From Candidatus Dormiibacterota bacterium (GTDB taxonomy: Bacteria > Chloroflexota > Dormibacteria > CF-121): 33,684 nt of DNA. This document shows positions 15,007 to 23,711 of the stretch, one piece after another. Position 1 is the first letter of the stretch. Each line of letters opens with the position of its first letter. The translations under genes and the position numbers were made by a program. Location of the stretch: positions 1-33,684 of the forward strand of contig DASZZN010000003.1 in the NCBI GenBank assembly GCA_035544955.1, given 5' to 3'. The notes under the pieces are model-generated. The model saw nothing but the letters and a program-made list of their open reading frames with translations, was not told where the DNA came from and did no database searches.

Positions 15007-16968
15007 TCAGCAGTGGATGCGGCTCAACGGAATCGAGCGCGGGGCGCCTTCCAGTGCCGAACCGGCGTTGGGATCGATCCACCATAGGCTGCCGCCGATC
15101 GGCATCGGGCTAACCACGTCCACATCATGGGCAACGCCCGAAAGAGGGACCGTGCACCAGCTCCGGGCACCAGCCGCGAGCAGATACCACGTCGGCCCAG
15201 CGATCAGGAGCCGACCGTCGGGAAGCATCTCCAGCGTTCCCGGCGTGTTGTCCTTGGTCAGCTCGGCACCGTTGATCGGTGGCAGCGCGTATCGCAGCCA
15301 GGTATGGCCGTCGAGCGTGACCCTCAGCGCGTAGGGACTCAGGGGATCGACCATAACCACGCCATCGTCTGCCAGGCCGATGAGCTGCGCGGTCGCGCAC
15401 GCGCTCAGAAAATCCGGCCAGCCCAATGCCATCCACGAGCGCCCACTATCGCGGGACATCAAGGTTGATTGCAATCCGTCATGGGCGCTACAGCCCCGAT
15501 GCGGCAGGGCGCCAAGGGCAAGGCACGGGCCACGGCCAGGGCATGGCAGCGTCGCGCCATGCCAGCTGCGCCCGCCATCGGTTGTTTGCTCGACCGTAAA
15601 GTCGGCCGGACCTGGAGCGACGTCGAAGAGCGTGTAATAGAGCGGCTCGACCGAGGTTGCCGAAGCGCGGAACCCGCCGAACCATTGCATGTCATAGTCC
15701 GCCGGGAATGGCGCCGGCTGCCAGCTCACGCCACTGTCACGACTGACATACGCGACCGACCCGGCGTTGAAGCCCGATGTCACGAAGCTGGCGTAGATCG
15801 TCGCCGGAAAGCGGCTGTCAAGCGCGACCGAGTTGCAGATCAGGTCGGGGTCGAGCGTATTCGGCAATGGATAGTCGGTTGCCGCCGAGGCCTGCTCAAG
15901 GCCTGCATCGGAAATGGTGGTCCAGCTGCTACCACCATCGCGCGTGATGTGAATGCTGCCCGCGCCGCAGTAGGCGAACCGCCGGGGATCGCTCGGGTCG
16001 ACGCCAATCGGGTCCATCCCGGTACGCTGGATGGAAACAGGGTGTAGCGCGGGAAGCGTCGCCCAGTCGGGCGAGCGCGTAATCGAGAAGCGCATCGATG
16101 TCAGCATGTCCGCCGGAGGCGTCGCAATGTTGCCCGAGGCCTTGAGAATCTGCGACATCTCGGGTTCGAACCCGATCTCGACGAAGCCGCTGCCGCCGAT
16201 CCCGGTCAGGGGCGCCCAACCTTCGATGCTCACCAGGCTTCCAGGAGGGCCCAGCATTGGCGTGGCCTGCAAACGGGCGCAACTCGGCGACGCGGCGCAG
16301 GGCGATGGGCGCTGCGCGGAGAGGTCGAAGAAGGCTTGCAGGCGCGCGGTCGCACAGGCCCCCTTGCGGTCGAGGTACAACGGTAGACAGGGAACGATGA
16401 CCGCGTAGCGGCCAGACTGCAATGAGCTGATGGTTTTCCCACGGAACCATGGAGCTGCCGGAACTGTGAAGCTGCCGTCAAAGCGTCCCGCTTCCGATTT
16501 GGACCACGTGATGGCGATCGAGCCCTGCAACGCGTCACAGCTTGCCCAGCAGATGTTCGCAGCGTCGGGCTTCCCCACCACCGCTGGCCAAGGCCCGACG
16601 TGGCCACTGACCTTGACCTCGGTCCCGGGCGGGCCTGACGCTGGAGTCAGCGTCAGCCAGTCGCCCGCGCGCGCGGCTTGTCGTGAATCCCAGTTTGGCC
16701 ACGGCTCGAGTCGGATCGCCGAAATCACGGCGTTGCTGGGGCCGAGGGGTACCTGAATACAGGCAACGAAGCGGCCATCGGCCGCCTGCGAAGCCACAGT
16801 GCCGCTGCCCACCGGCCCCGGCTGACGGCAGGCGCCGGACGGGCTGGCCGAAGGGTTCGGCGTCGTTCGCGTCCCGAGACTCGACAGATGGCCGGCGGCG
16901 ATGATCAGGGCACTGGCCACCGTGGCGAGCAAGACCCCGCCTCCCAGCAAGGTTTTTCGGTTTTTCAT
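15007..16968 (-). CDS. Exported Asp-box (BNR/sialidase-like) repeat protein
   Basis: 653 aa. From ATG 16968 the product begins MKNRKTLLGGGVLLATVASA, a signal peptide or N-terminal anchor, followed by a Ser/Thr/Pro linker. Residues about 100-300 are cysteine-bearing and resemble an Ig-like or hydrophobic beta domain (TPASGPPGTEVKVSGHVG). The C-terminal half is a beta-propeller with Asp-box motifs S/T-x-D-x-G-x-x-W: ITRDGGSSWTTIS, VSRDSGVSWQPAP, QTTDGGRSWHGAT and MSRDSGRSWMAL. Such repeats occur in sialidases and in photosystem II assembly-type and other surface proteins; no sialidase catalytic Arg triad or RIP motif is apparent, so no enzyme activity is claimed. A longer frame extends to 17151 but lacks a signal peptide at its start. 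Overlaps no other gene. Confidence 0.87.
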   Translation of the reverse strand: MKNRKTLLGGGVLLATVASALIIAAGHLSSLGTRTTPNPSASPSGACRQPGPVGSGTVASQAADGRFVACIQVPLGPSNAVISAIRLEPWPNWDSRQAARAGDWLTLTPASGPPGTEVKVSGHVGPWPAVVGKPDAANICWASCDALQGSIAITWSKSEAGRFDGSFTVPAAPWFRGKTISSLQSGRYAVIVPCLPLYLDRKGACATARLQAFFDLSAQRPSPCAASPSCARLQATPMLGPPGSLVSIEGWAPLTGIGGSGFVEIGFEPEMSQILKASGNIATPPADMLTSMRFSITRSPDWATLPALHPVSIQRTGMDPIGVDPSDPRRFAYCGAGSIHITRDGGSSWTTISDAGLEQASAATDYPLPNTLDPDLICNSVALDSRFPATIYASFVTSGFNAGSVAYVSRDSGVSWQPAPFPADYDMQWFGGFRASATSVEPLYYTLFDVAPGPADFTVEQTTDGGRSWHGATLPCPGRGPCLALGALPHRGCSAHDGLQSTLMSRDSGRSWMALGWPDFLSACATAQLIGLADDGVVMVDPLSPYALRVTLDGHTWLRYALPPINGAELTKDNTPGTLEMLPDGRLLIAGPTWYLLAAGARSWCTVPLSGVAHDVDVVSPMPIGGSLWWIDPNAGSALEGAPRSIPLSRIHC

Positions 16969-17040
16969 GGCTGGAGCAGATCTATAACGGAGTGGTCGCC
17001 CGAACTTTCTCAGGCCGCATGCTTCACGAGACCACGCCTG

Positions 17041-17421
17041 AGTACTTGGCCAGGCGGCCAGGCCAAGTTCGCGCCGGGAGCTGGCCCTGCGCAGGCAGCG
17101 CACCTTGGAGATGTACCGGGACGGGCTCTGCGACAAAGCGTTCCGAGACAAGTCTCTTGCGGATATTTCTGAAGAGGATGGACGGTGGGACTATGCGACG
17201 TCAACCCCCGGCATGTCGCCTCTCCAGGCGCTCGAACTCGTTCGTGGCTTCGCGGCCGCTGTCCAGGAGTCGAGCCCGGCAGCTCAACGGGAGGTCGTCG
17301 AGCGGGTATTCACGCGAATCGCCGTCCAAGATGACCAAGTTGTCGACGTGGACATATACCCGGTATACGCCGAGGCTTTCAGGTGGTATTTACGACCCCA
17401 ACCGGACAAGTTTCGAACTCG
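17041..17421 (+). pseudogene. Second serine-recombinase C-terminal remnant
   Basis: The frame reads SSRRELALRRQRTLEMYRDG, then DKAFRDKSLADISEED, ALELVRGFAAAVQESSPAAQ and REVVERVFTRIAVQDDQVVD. This is the coiled-coil and C-terminal part of a large serine recombinase, of a different subfamily from the one at 23712. Upstream the frame is closed by a stop near 17033, so the catalytic domain is missing. The stretch at 17381-17400 (AGGTGGTATTTACGACCCCA) resembles the dispersed repeat read in the opposite direction. The frame stays open to 17695 but beyond about 17420 the product is not recombinase-like. Confidence 0.75.
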
Positions 17422-17672
17422 CGCGGAATACAAACGCAGAGCTTTGGCTTATCGCCGGACGAGCAGCGAACGCTTGACGGACGCTCGGCGGACGGTCGGC
17501 GGACGCCTGTCGCACGCCCAACGAACGGCCTTTTTCACCAAAGCGACGCTCACCCTGCTGCCGCGCCCAGCCCGGGTCAGGCTATGGCAGAGTCGCGGCC
17601 TGCCGCGATTGAGATGCGTGACGGCCTCGGCAGAGCAACAGTCCGGCGACGCGGTACGTTCGCATCGCCCGT

Positions 17673-18086
17673 CTAAGGAAAGTCAGCAGCTGTAAGCCCG
17701 CTGGCGTGGCCTGGTGGCCATTGCACCAACTCAATCCGATATCCGTCGGGGTCTGTGATCCATGAGGTTTGGGCTCCGTCGGGTCCACCGGGGAGCTCGA
17801 TTGGGCCGGCCCTTAGCCCAGCGTGCGATAACGCCTCTATGGTGAGCGTGAGGCTGTCGACTTGAATTGGGAGGTGACTGAACCCCGTGCCGATATCCAC
17901 GGGGCCATCGGCCGGCCGGTGCACCAGCTCGAGCGTAACTCTCTCCTCACGGGGGAACTTGAGCATGGTCAGGCTTGAGCCGTCCCCGATGTCAACGCGT
18001 CCTACCTGCTCATACCCGAGTGCGGTGTAGAAGTCCAGCGATGCCGATAGGTCGGTGACGCGGTACGCCGGGTGGAGAGTCCTCAT
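17673..18086 (-). CDS. Glyoxalase/lactoylglutathione lyase family protein
   Basis: 137 aa, VOC superfamily (vicinal oxygen chelate), metal-dependent lyase or related enzyme of the cytoplasm. Start ATG 18086 gives MRTLHPAYRVTDLSASLDFY, the usual first strand and helix. The four metal-ligand positions of glyoxalase I are all present: His5 (LHPAYRV), Glu (TLELVH, about residue 55), His (GFSHLPIQV, about 71) and Glu in the last strand (DPDGYRIELVQW, about 122). The typical PGGPDG and ITDPDGY segments are also present. A longer upstream frame to 18275 adds unrelated residues. No operon partner. The substrate may be methylglyoxal-glutathione or another thiol adduct. Confidence 0.9.
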   Translation of the reverse strand: MRTLHPAYRVTDLSASLDFYTALGYEQVGRVDIGDGSSLTMLKFPREERVTLELVHRPADGPVDIGTGFSHLPIQVDSLTLTIEALSHAGLRAGPIELPGGPDGAQTSWITDPDGYRIELVQWPPGHASGLTAADFP

Positions 18087-18374
18087 GCCACTCAGTATCC
18101 CGTTCTGACTGGGGCTGCGATGCGAGGTCAGGTACTTGGGAAAGCGGGAGACGAGAGTTTCCCAAGCGAGTCCACGCCCAGAAATCGTATTCAGATCACC
18201 TACCAGCTGGCGGCATCGACCATCCTTCCTCCGGCCGCCAAGGGTGGTGCTCGCGGCCGCCCCCACGCGCATCATGGAACCAGCGAGCTATAGCTGAACC
18301 ATTAGCGAGAGACGGGACTCGGACCGGCGACCACGCTTACGAAGTCTTGAGGGGTCTGGTCGCGGTGCTGTCAC

Positions 18375-18830
18375 AACATTAAGGATGCGGATGGCCACGC
18401 CACGACGGGTGCGGGCGCTCACAAAGTCATACGACCAGGTGTGATTGGGCGCCGTCGCCGGCCGGTTCCACGACGCATTCTCGGCGGCGCCCCAGGCTTT
18501 CTTCCCCGATGCTTTGCTTCGCTGGGGCGGCACGCGATGGCCCTCCAAGCGCCACAGTCGCGCAATGCGCTTGCGGTTGACCCGCCAGCCAGCTCGCTGC
18601 AGCAGCGTGCAGACCATCCGATAGCCATACCGCGGATGCGCGGCCGCTTGCTCGTTCATCGCGGCCACGAGCTTCATCTCCTCCTGGGGCACCAATGGCA
18701 CATAGCGCTGCGTCGACCGATGTTGGCCCACCACTTTGCATGCCCGACGCTCGGAGACCTTGTGACCGCTTCACCAGATAGACCACCGCGTCCCTCCGTC
18801 GCGCCGGGCTCAGAATTTCCCCCGTTGCAG
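18375..18830 (-). pseudogene. IS3-family transposase OrfB, frameshifted and truncated
   Basis: The DDE integrase frame starts in ILSPARRRDAVVYLVKRSQ. One extra base near 18757-18760 shifts it to VSERRACKVVGQHRSTQRYV. It continues through the conserved HPRYGYRMVCTLLQRAGW and RKRIARLWRLEG (HTH_21-type region) to WSYDFVSARTRRG, where the first catalytic Asp of the DDE triad lies. Sequence homology ends after RILNVV near 18375, so the second Asp and the Glu are absent. The remaining open frame to 18288 is unrelated. Non-functional. Confidence 0.88.
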
Positions 18831-19088
18831 ATCCCGCAGCATCGAGATGTCGAGCGCCTGCTCGGCAACGATCCGCTTGAGACGCGAGTTCTCCTGTTCG
18901 AGCAACAGCAGCCGTTTGGCTTCGTCTTCCTTGAGCGCCCCGTAGCGGATGCGCCATCGGTAGAAGGTCTGGTCGGTAATCCCCACCTTCTTCGCCGCCA
19001 TGGGGATCGTCATCCCCTGGCCGGTAAGCTTCTCGACCTCTCGCAACTTGGCAATGATCTGCTCCACCGAGTGCCTCGTGGCGGGCAT
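18810..19088 (-). CDS. IS3-family transposase OrfA
   Basis: 92 aa, the DNA-binding first frame of an IS3-family transposase. It has a helix-turn-helix of the HTH_Tnp_1 type (HSVEQIIAKLREVEKLTGQG, then MAAKKVGITDQTFYRWRIRYG) followed by a leucine-zipper-like helix (KRLLLLEQENSRLKRIVAEQ) used for dimerisation. Length is normal for orfA and it looks intact. In intact IS3 elements a -1 ribosomal frameshift joins it to orfB; here orfB is damaged, so this protein could at most act as a free inhibitor or be silent. Confidence 0.92.
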   Translation of the reverse strand: MPATRHSVEQIIAKLREVEKLTGQGMTIPMAAKKVGITDQTFYRWRIRYGALKEDEAKRLLLLEQENSRLKRIVAEQALDISMLRDLQRGKF

Positions 19089-19223
19089 GCAACACCTCCA
19101 TCAGCCCTGACATTTTCGCTCGCTACAACATTGAAAATGGACCAGTTTTAGGGGGGCCGGACAGTAACGACTGTGCAGAGCGTTTACCCAGGCGTCGCCG
19201 CAGCAGCGGCAGCCTTCGCTACC

Positions 19224-19823
19224 TTACGAAGATGGGGTCCTCTTATACACAGCATCAGCGAGCTTGCCATTTTCTGTTTCAGTCAAGTTGCCATCTTCGC
19301 ACCCGAAGATGTAGGCGCCCTTCTGCCAGTTCAAGCCAAACTCGTTCCCAGCCAGCGGGCCGGAATGAAATTCCGCCGAATTGGCTCCGTAGCCTGTGGC
19401 TACACCTTCCTTTGTGTAGGGACCCGTAATAGTGCTGCCGACGATGACGTTTGCGCGATACACTTGGGCAGCTGAGGTAGCGTCGCGGAATCTAATGACG
19501 AACGCTTGGACGATCCGCAACGGCGGTCGTGTGACTGCGCCGCCCGAGCAAAAGACTGGATCAGCAGCGTAGTTCACAATTGAAAACTCGATAGCTCCAC
19601 CCTTCCTAGCGGCGGCTTCGCCAGCGGGCGTGTAAAGGTGCATATAGGCCGGAACTGAAGGGCACGGTTGAAGATCGCCCGGGACGTCCGACTGCCTTAT
19701 GTTCAAACTCGCAGCCGCGGGCGGCTTTGGCGTGGATCCGCAGCCGACCAGAATTATCGGAACAACGATCGCCACCAACGGTGCCCTGACTCTTCGGAAT
19801 GCTCTCGCAGCAATCATTTGCAT
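19224..19823 (-). CDS. Lipoprotein overlapping the end of the RHS gene (candidate immunity or partner protein)
   Basis: 199 aa, unknown family. Signal peptide with basic start (AARAFRRVRAP), hydrophobic core and lipobox LVGC, Cys28. The mature part has four further cysteines (CPSVP, FCSGG, FGCEDG) and mixed alpha/beta pattern. Two start codons are possible: ATG 19823 or ATG 19817. The second forms an ATGA overlap with the stop of the RHS gene, so the two genes are translationally coupled. In polymorphic-toxin loci the gene directly after an RHS toxin commonly encodes its immunity protein, and membrane lipoprotein immunities exist, so this is a reasonable hypothesis but only from position. Confidence 0.8.
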   Translation of the reverse strand: MQMIAARAFRRVRAPLVAIVVPIILVGCGSTPKPPAAASLNIRQSDVPGDLQPCPSVPAYMHLYTPAGEAAARKGGAIEFSIVNYAADPVFCSGGAVTRPPLRIVQAFVIRFRDATSAAQVYRANVIVGSTITGPYTKEGVATGYGANSAEFHSGPLAGNEFGLNWQKGAYIFGCEDGNLTETENGKLADAVYKRTPSS

Positions 19824-22260
19824 CCAGGAGGCTGCCCGCCAGCAGCCGCCGCAGAGTCACCTCCTGGGAGGGCCGCGCTTGCCTGCTCTAGCCAGGACTT
19901 GAGCTTTGCAGGCCCAATCTTGTCCTGATAATTTGAATCCTTCGTCTTCAGTATGTTGACAGCGTCGCTTGCGCTCACGTTCAGACGCAGCGCCAAGTAG
20001 GCTGTGATTTCTAGAGTCGTCTGGGTTTGGACATTCCAGTAAATTGTTCCCGCCGCGGGCTCGTCTGAAATTCCCCAGATGCTCTGGTTCAAGGCGTAAC
20101 GCCGGTCAACGAGATCCTGCTCACCCGGATACGGAAGGGCATTCTCATTTCTCGTAATCCGTTCGTTCAGTTGGCAGAGGCACGAAAAGCCGGATAGTCC
20201 GGCCGGATCAACGTTGTTGGTTGGAGAGTCATAGGCGTATCCGTACGGCTCCCGCGTCCTAATGGCACGATCGCGGCTAAGAAACTGGCCGGTGCTTGGA
20301 TCGTAATATCGAGCCCGGAGGTAGTAAGAGTTGGACTCGGCATCAAGATATTGTCCGGCAAAGTCAAAAGGATTCAAGATTGTGCCGCTGCTGGACTTTA
20401 ACTTGCCGTATGCGTCGAAGGTATAGGTCGCCTGGTTCGCCCCGATAGCATCGGTTACCAATCGGGTGCTCCCCAGCTGATCGTGATGGAGCCACACCGC
20501 GATTGATGCGTTGATCTGCTCCAACGGTAAGCCGCCCGGGCCGTACAGGTAGGCTATTGATCCGTCCTTGATTAGCAGCGGCAGACTCCCCACCATATTC
20601 CATAAGAACTGGCTCGTTGTCCCAGAAACCGTTTTGCTCATCCGAAGGCCGTCCCCGTTGTAAGCATAGGTCGCAGTTTGGCCGTAAGCGGTCAAGCGGT
20701 TGGCTTGATCGTATGACAGGTTGGTCGCACCTCCGGTCGGCGGCGTGACTCTCGTCCGATTGCCACGGGTGTCGTATATATAGCTGGTGGAGCCAGTTGG
20801 CGGCGAGGCGCAGGATCCGCTAATGGCAGCCGTCCAGCAGATCTGGTCGGCGACATTAAAGACTTGCTGAGTGCTGCCCATCTGGGTCAGGTTGTCGCCA
20901 GCATCATAGGCATAAGCCGTCGCTGCCGGTGGGGCAGCGAGCAGGCCGTAGCGTTTGCGGCGCCGGCGTAGCAGACTTGGTTAGTCGTCGTGTACTGGTA
21001 GCTGCCGCTGGTAGAGGGGGCCGAGGAGTCGGAGGTCAGTTGATTAACGCTGTCGCGCGAGTACGCGGCCGAGAATAACGTCGTGCTGCCTCTCACGTCG
21101 GCGACAGCCATAAGCCGGTCGGCAGCATCGAAGCTGTACGTATCGACGACGCCAACCCCAGCCGGCAGGGTCTCGGTCGTAAGGTTGGAGTTGGCGTCGT
21201 AGGCGAACGTTGTCGTGTTGCTCAGCCAGTCCTGAACCGAGGTGAAGCGGCCCGCATCGTCATAAGCACGGGTGACGTTAAGGCTGCCCGGATAGGTGAT
21301 CGTGGTTGGCAGGCCGCGGAGGTTGTACGCGTACTGAACCTGAGCCGCATTGCCATTCGTGTAACTGGTCAGCCGATGGAGGCTATCCCAGACCCAGGAC
21401 GAGGTACCAGTTCCGTCCACCATGGCCGTTCGCTGACCATCGGCATCATAGGTGATGTTGCTGACGTTCGGCGTCGCCCCGTCGCTGTAGGTAATGGTTT
21501 TGAGTTCGTTCGCCACGTCGTAGGTAAATGTTGTGCAGCCGGTCTTCGGGGTGGCGGCGCAGTTGCCGCCGGGGTCTTGCTGACTCAGCCGGTTGCCGGC
21601 GCCATCGTACGAGTATGACGTCGCGTTCCCTAGTGCGTCCGTGGTCGAGGTGACCCGGGCCAGCGCATCATACGCGTACGTGACGATGGCACTGGCTTTG
21701 CCGTCTTTCTGATCAAGGACTGTCCCGTCCGGGTTGTAATCAGTCAACAGGGTCGTGGCGTCAGCGCGGGTTACGACTGTCAGCTCGTTGTCCTTGTCGT
21801 AGGTGTAACTGGTCGCGTGATTGTTGGCATCGGTGACCTTCGTAGCATTACGATCACCGTCATATTGGTAAGCGGTCTGATGGCTCAGTGGGTCGGTGGC
21901 GGTGAGCCTATCACCGAAGGGGTTGTAAGCGTAGCTTGTCGTGTACTGGCTTTGACAGCCGCAGCCCGCGACGTTTCCCTTTGGCGAGACTGTCGAGGTC
22001 ATCCGGCCCAAGGTGTCGTAGCCGTATGTGGTCGCGTTGCCAAGGGTATCAATGACCTTGATACGGTCCCCATACTGGTCGTAGGCGTACTGCCAAACTT
22101 TGCCGTCAGCGTCCGTCATCGACGTCATGTCCCCGGCCTTATTGGGGTCGTAAGTGTAGGTGACGGTCGCCGTTTGGCTGGTGCCCGTTAACGGCCGAGT
22201 GGTCGAGGCCAGGTTGCCACGCCCGTCGTAGGTGTTCGTGGTCGTGACGTTGAGGGGATC
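19814..22260 (-). pseudogene. YD-repeat (RHS) protein, 5'-truncated and frameshifted, with variable C-terminal domain
   Basis: Large surface or secreted repeat protein. Over 30 YD-type repeats of the form G-x-x-x-x-x-x-Y-x-Y-D are seen, for example QYAYDQYGDRIKVIDTLGN and YTYDKDNELTVVTRADAT. They run from the junction at 22260 to the RHS core end (LRARYYDPSTGQFLSRD, then YGYAYDSPTNNVDPAG). After the DPAG boundary come about 125 residues of a unique domain (FSCLCQLNERITRNENALPY to LKSWLEQASAALPGG), which in this family is usually the toxin tip; I do not recognise it. One base is missing near 20929-20935 (a C-run), splitting the gene into two frames. The 5' part, including any signal peptide, is lost at a sharp junction with the amidoligase gene. 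Confidence 0.88.
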
Positions 22261-23114
22261 CGAACCAGACGTTCGGCATCGAAATCGAGTTCGATGGGGC
22301 GAACCCCAACGCCGTAGCCCGCGCGTTGCATGAAGCCGGCTTAGCCTCGAGCGCACATCAGGAGCCGTATCACTCGAGCAGTCGCGTTCCAGGCAAGTGG
22401 ACGGTCGAGCACGACGCGACCGTCGCGGGCGAGCTGGTCAGTCCGATTCTGCAGGACACGCCGGAGACCTGGGCGCAGCTCGAACGTGTGTGTCAGATCC
22501 TGCAGGCACAGGGAGCGCGCGCGAGCGGCCGGACCGGTGGCCATGTCCACGTCGGGGTCGACTCCGCAGGGATGGACCACGACGTCAACAAGTTCCGCCG
22601 CGTCGCCCGAATGTGCGCCTGGGCCGAGGATTTGCTCTATCGCCTGGCGGCCGCGACGGGACGGCGAGGACGCAGCCACCGCGGCAGCACTAACGGCTAT
22701 CGCTGGTGCGGCCCCATGGGCTCGGGACAGTTTGAGGAGGTGCAAGGCCTCAGCGACCTGGCCAACCGGGTCGGCAGCAGTCACTCGGTCGGTCTGAACT
22801 TCGGCAACATCCTCGAACGCAACCGGACCATCGAGTACCGCTACTTCGACTCGAGCCTGGATCCCGCTCGCTTGCAGGCGAACATCAAGCTGGCCTGCTG
22901 GGTGACGAAGCGCGCGTCCGAGCTCCCGGATAACGCGATCCCCCGGGAACGTACGCCTCTCGGGAGTCATGGGAGCCCCCGCGATCCCGACGATGGCGAT
23001 CGGCTCCTGCGACGCTTCGCCGACCTCATCTTTGTTCGCCCCAAGGACAAGCTCAAGCTGTATTGGGTCTATCAGCGCTCGGCCTGGCAGCGGACGCGAG
23101 CGAGGGCCGCCTGA
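22257..23114 (+). CDS. Putative amidoligase (GS-like fold COOH-NH2 ligase), 5'-truncated
   Basis: Member of the Amidoligase_2 family, ATP-dependent ligases with a glutamine-synthetase-like fold predicted to form amide or peptide bonds. The frame opens at the junction and reads DPNQTFGIEIEFDGANPNA, the family's first strand with metal-binding Glu residues. It continues with WTVEHDATVAGELVSPILQD, GGHVHVGVDSAGMDHD (His/metal-binding strand), NRTIEYRYFDSSLDP and the C-terminal helices. Only the start codon and a few residues appear to be missing: a stop lies just upstream at 22251, and the first in-frame start (TTG 22326) would remove the EIEF strand. The stop TGA overlaps the ATG of the next gene. 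Known amidoligases occur in phages, plasmids and small modification operons. Confidence 0.85.
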   Translation, partial: DPNQTFGIEIEFDGANPNAVARALHEAGLASSAHQEPYHSSSRVPGKWTVEHDATVAGELVSPILQDTPETWAQLERVCQILQAQGARASGRTGGHVHVGVDSAGMDHDVNKFRRVARMCAWAEDLLYRLAAATGRRGRSHRGSTNGYRWCGPMGSGQFEEVQGLSDLANRVGSSHSVGLNFGNILERNRTIEYRYFDSSLDPARLQANIKLACWVTKRASELPDNAIPRERTPLGSHGSPRDPDDGDRLLRRFADLIFVRPKDKLKLYWVYQRSAWQRTRARAA

Positions 23115-23455
23115 TGTATCGGCCGGTCCATCCGGGAGATCCGCAGGAATTGCCCATGCGAATGCTTTTCCATCCAGTCGGCAACGGTGTCTATCTCAGC
23201 GCGTGCGAGGCCGACAGCATGCGCGGGCTGGTTGCCGCCCTCCTCGACAATCCTGCCTACGAAGCCGCTGCGCCGCAATCCCGGCTTGTGGAACGCCTTC
23301 GGATCGCGAACGACATCACGCTGCTCGCCGAGCTCGAAGGCCGGCCGCTGCTTATCTCAGATCGCGAAGGACCGGACACCATCGTGATCGTGTCCGACCA
23401 CACGTTCATTCGCTCACTGAACCAGGCTGGGTTCGTTTCTTTGACGCAGGCCTGA
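23114..23455 (+). CDS. Small protein coupled to the amidoligase, possibly frameshifted
   Basis: 113 aa as read, no recognised family. It starts at ATG 23114, sharing bases with the amidoligase stop, so translation is coupled. The sequence (MLFHPVGNGVYLSACEADSM, then ERLRIANDITLLAELEGRPL and DTIVIVSDHTFIRSL) is a regular alpha/beta pattern. The frame ends at 23455, but from about 23415 a second frame reads SLTEPGWVRFFDAGLTAITD and FRQWMRTLDEDSLARFERFL with coding-like composition to a stop at 23640. One extra or missing base at 23411-23430 would join both into a protein of about 175 aa. So the true gene may be 23114-23640. Function unknown; probably substrate or partner for the ligase. Confidence 0.65.
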   Translation: MYRPVHPGDPQELPMRMLFHPVGNGVYLSACEADSMRGLVAALLDNPAYEAAAPQSRLVERLRIANDITLLAELEGRPLLISDREGPDTIVIVSDHTFIRSLNQAGFVSLTQA

Positions 23456-23711
23456 CCGCTATCACGGATCCTCAACGCTTCGACTTCCGGCAATGGATGC
23501 GCACGCTCGACGAGGATAGCCTGGCACGATTCGAGAGGTTCCTCGACCTTGCGGCTGAGGCGACGGTCTTGAGCGACCGCTCCGCTGGCCAAGATGCCGC
23601 TTTAAGGAAGAGCGCTCGCGGCCGGTCTCAAAATAGCTGACCAACCGGTCCTGTCATCGCCTTCGGCCAAAGATACTTGCCTTCGTTTGGCATCGTAGTT
23701 AGGATGCCGGC

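Larger units (their letters stand above)
18375..19163 (-). mobile_element. Truncated, inactive IS3-family insertion sequence
   Basis: Right boundary: the sequence TGTCCGGCCCCCCTAAAACT reads inward from 19163 on the minus strand, a TG-starting IS3-type end. Two transposase frames follow (orfA 18810-19088, orfB remnant 18375-18830). The other end is missing: orfB homology stops after ILNVV near 18375 and no matching inverted repeat is seen. Confidence 0.85.

Noticed and set aside
15007-16968. True sialidase
   Set aside because: Asp-box motifs are present, but the catalytic arginines and the RIP motif of sialidases are not apparent, so only a repeat protein is called.
16969-17151. N-terminal extension of the Asp-box protein
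   Set aside because: It runs antisense to the recombinase remnant and hides the signal peptide that starts at ATG 16968.
19814-22260. Regular repeats that could suggest a CRISPR or tandem-repeat array
   Set aside because: The periodicity is at protein level (YD motifs of a YD/RHS protein); the DNA units vary in length and sequence and have no constant repeat with unique spacers.
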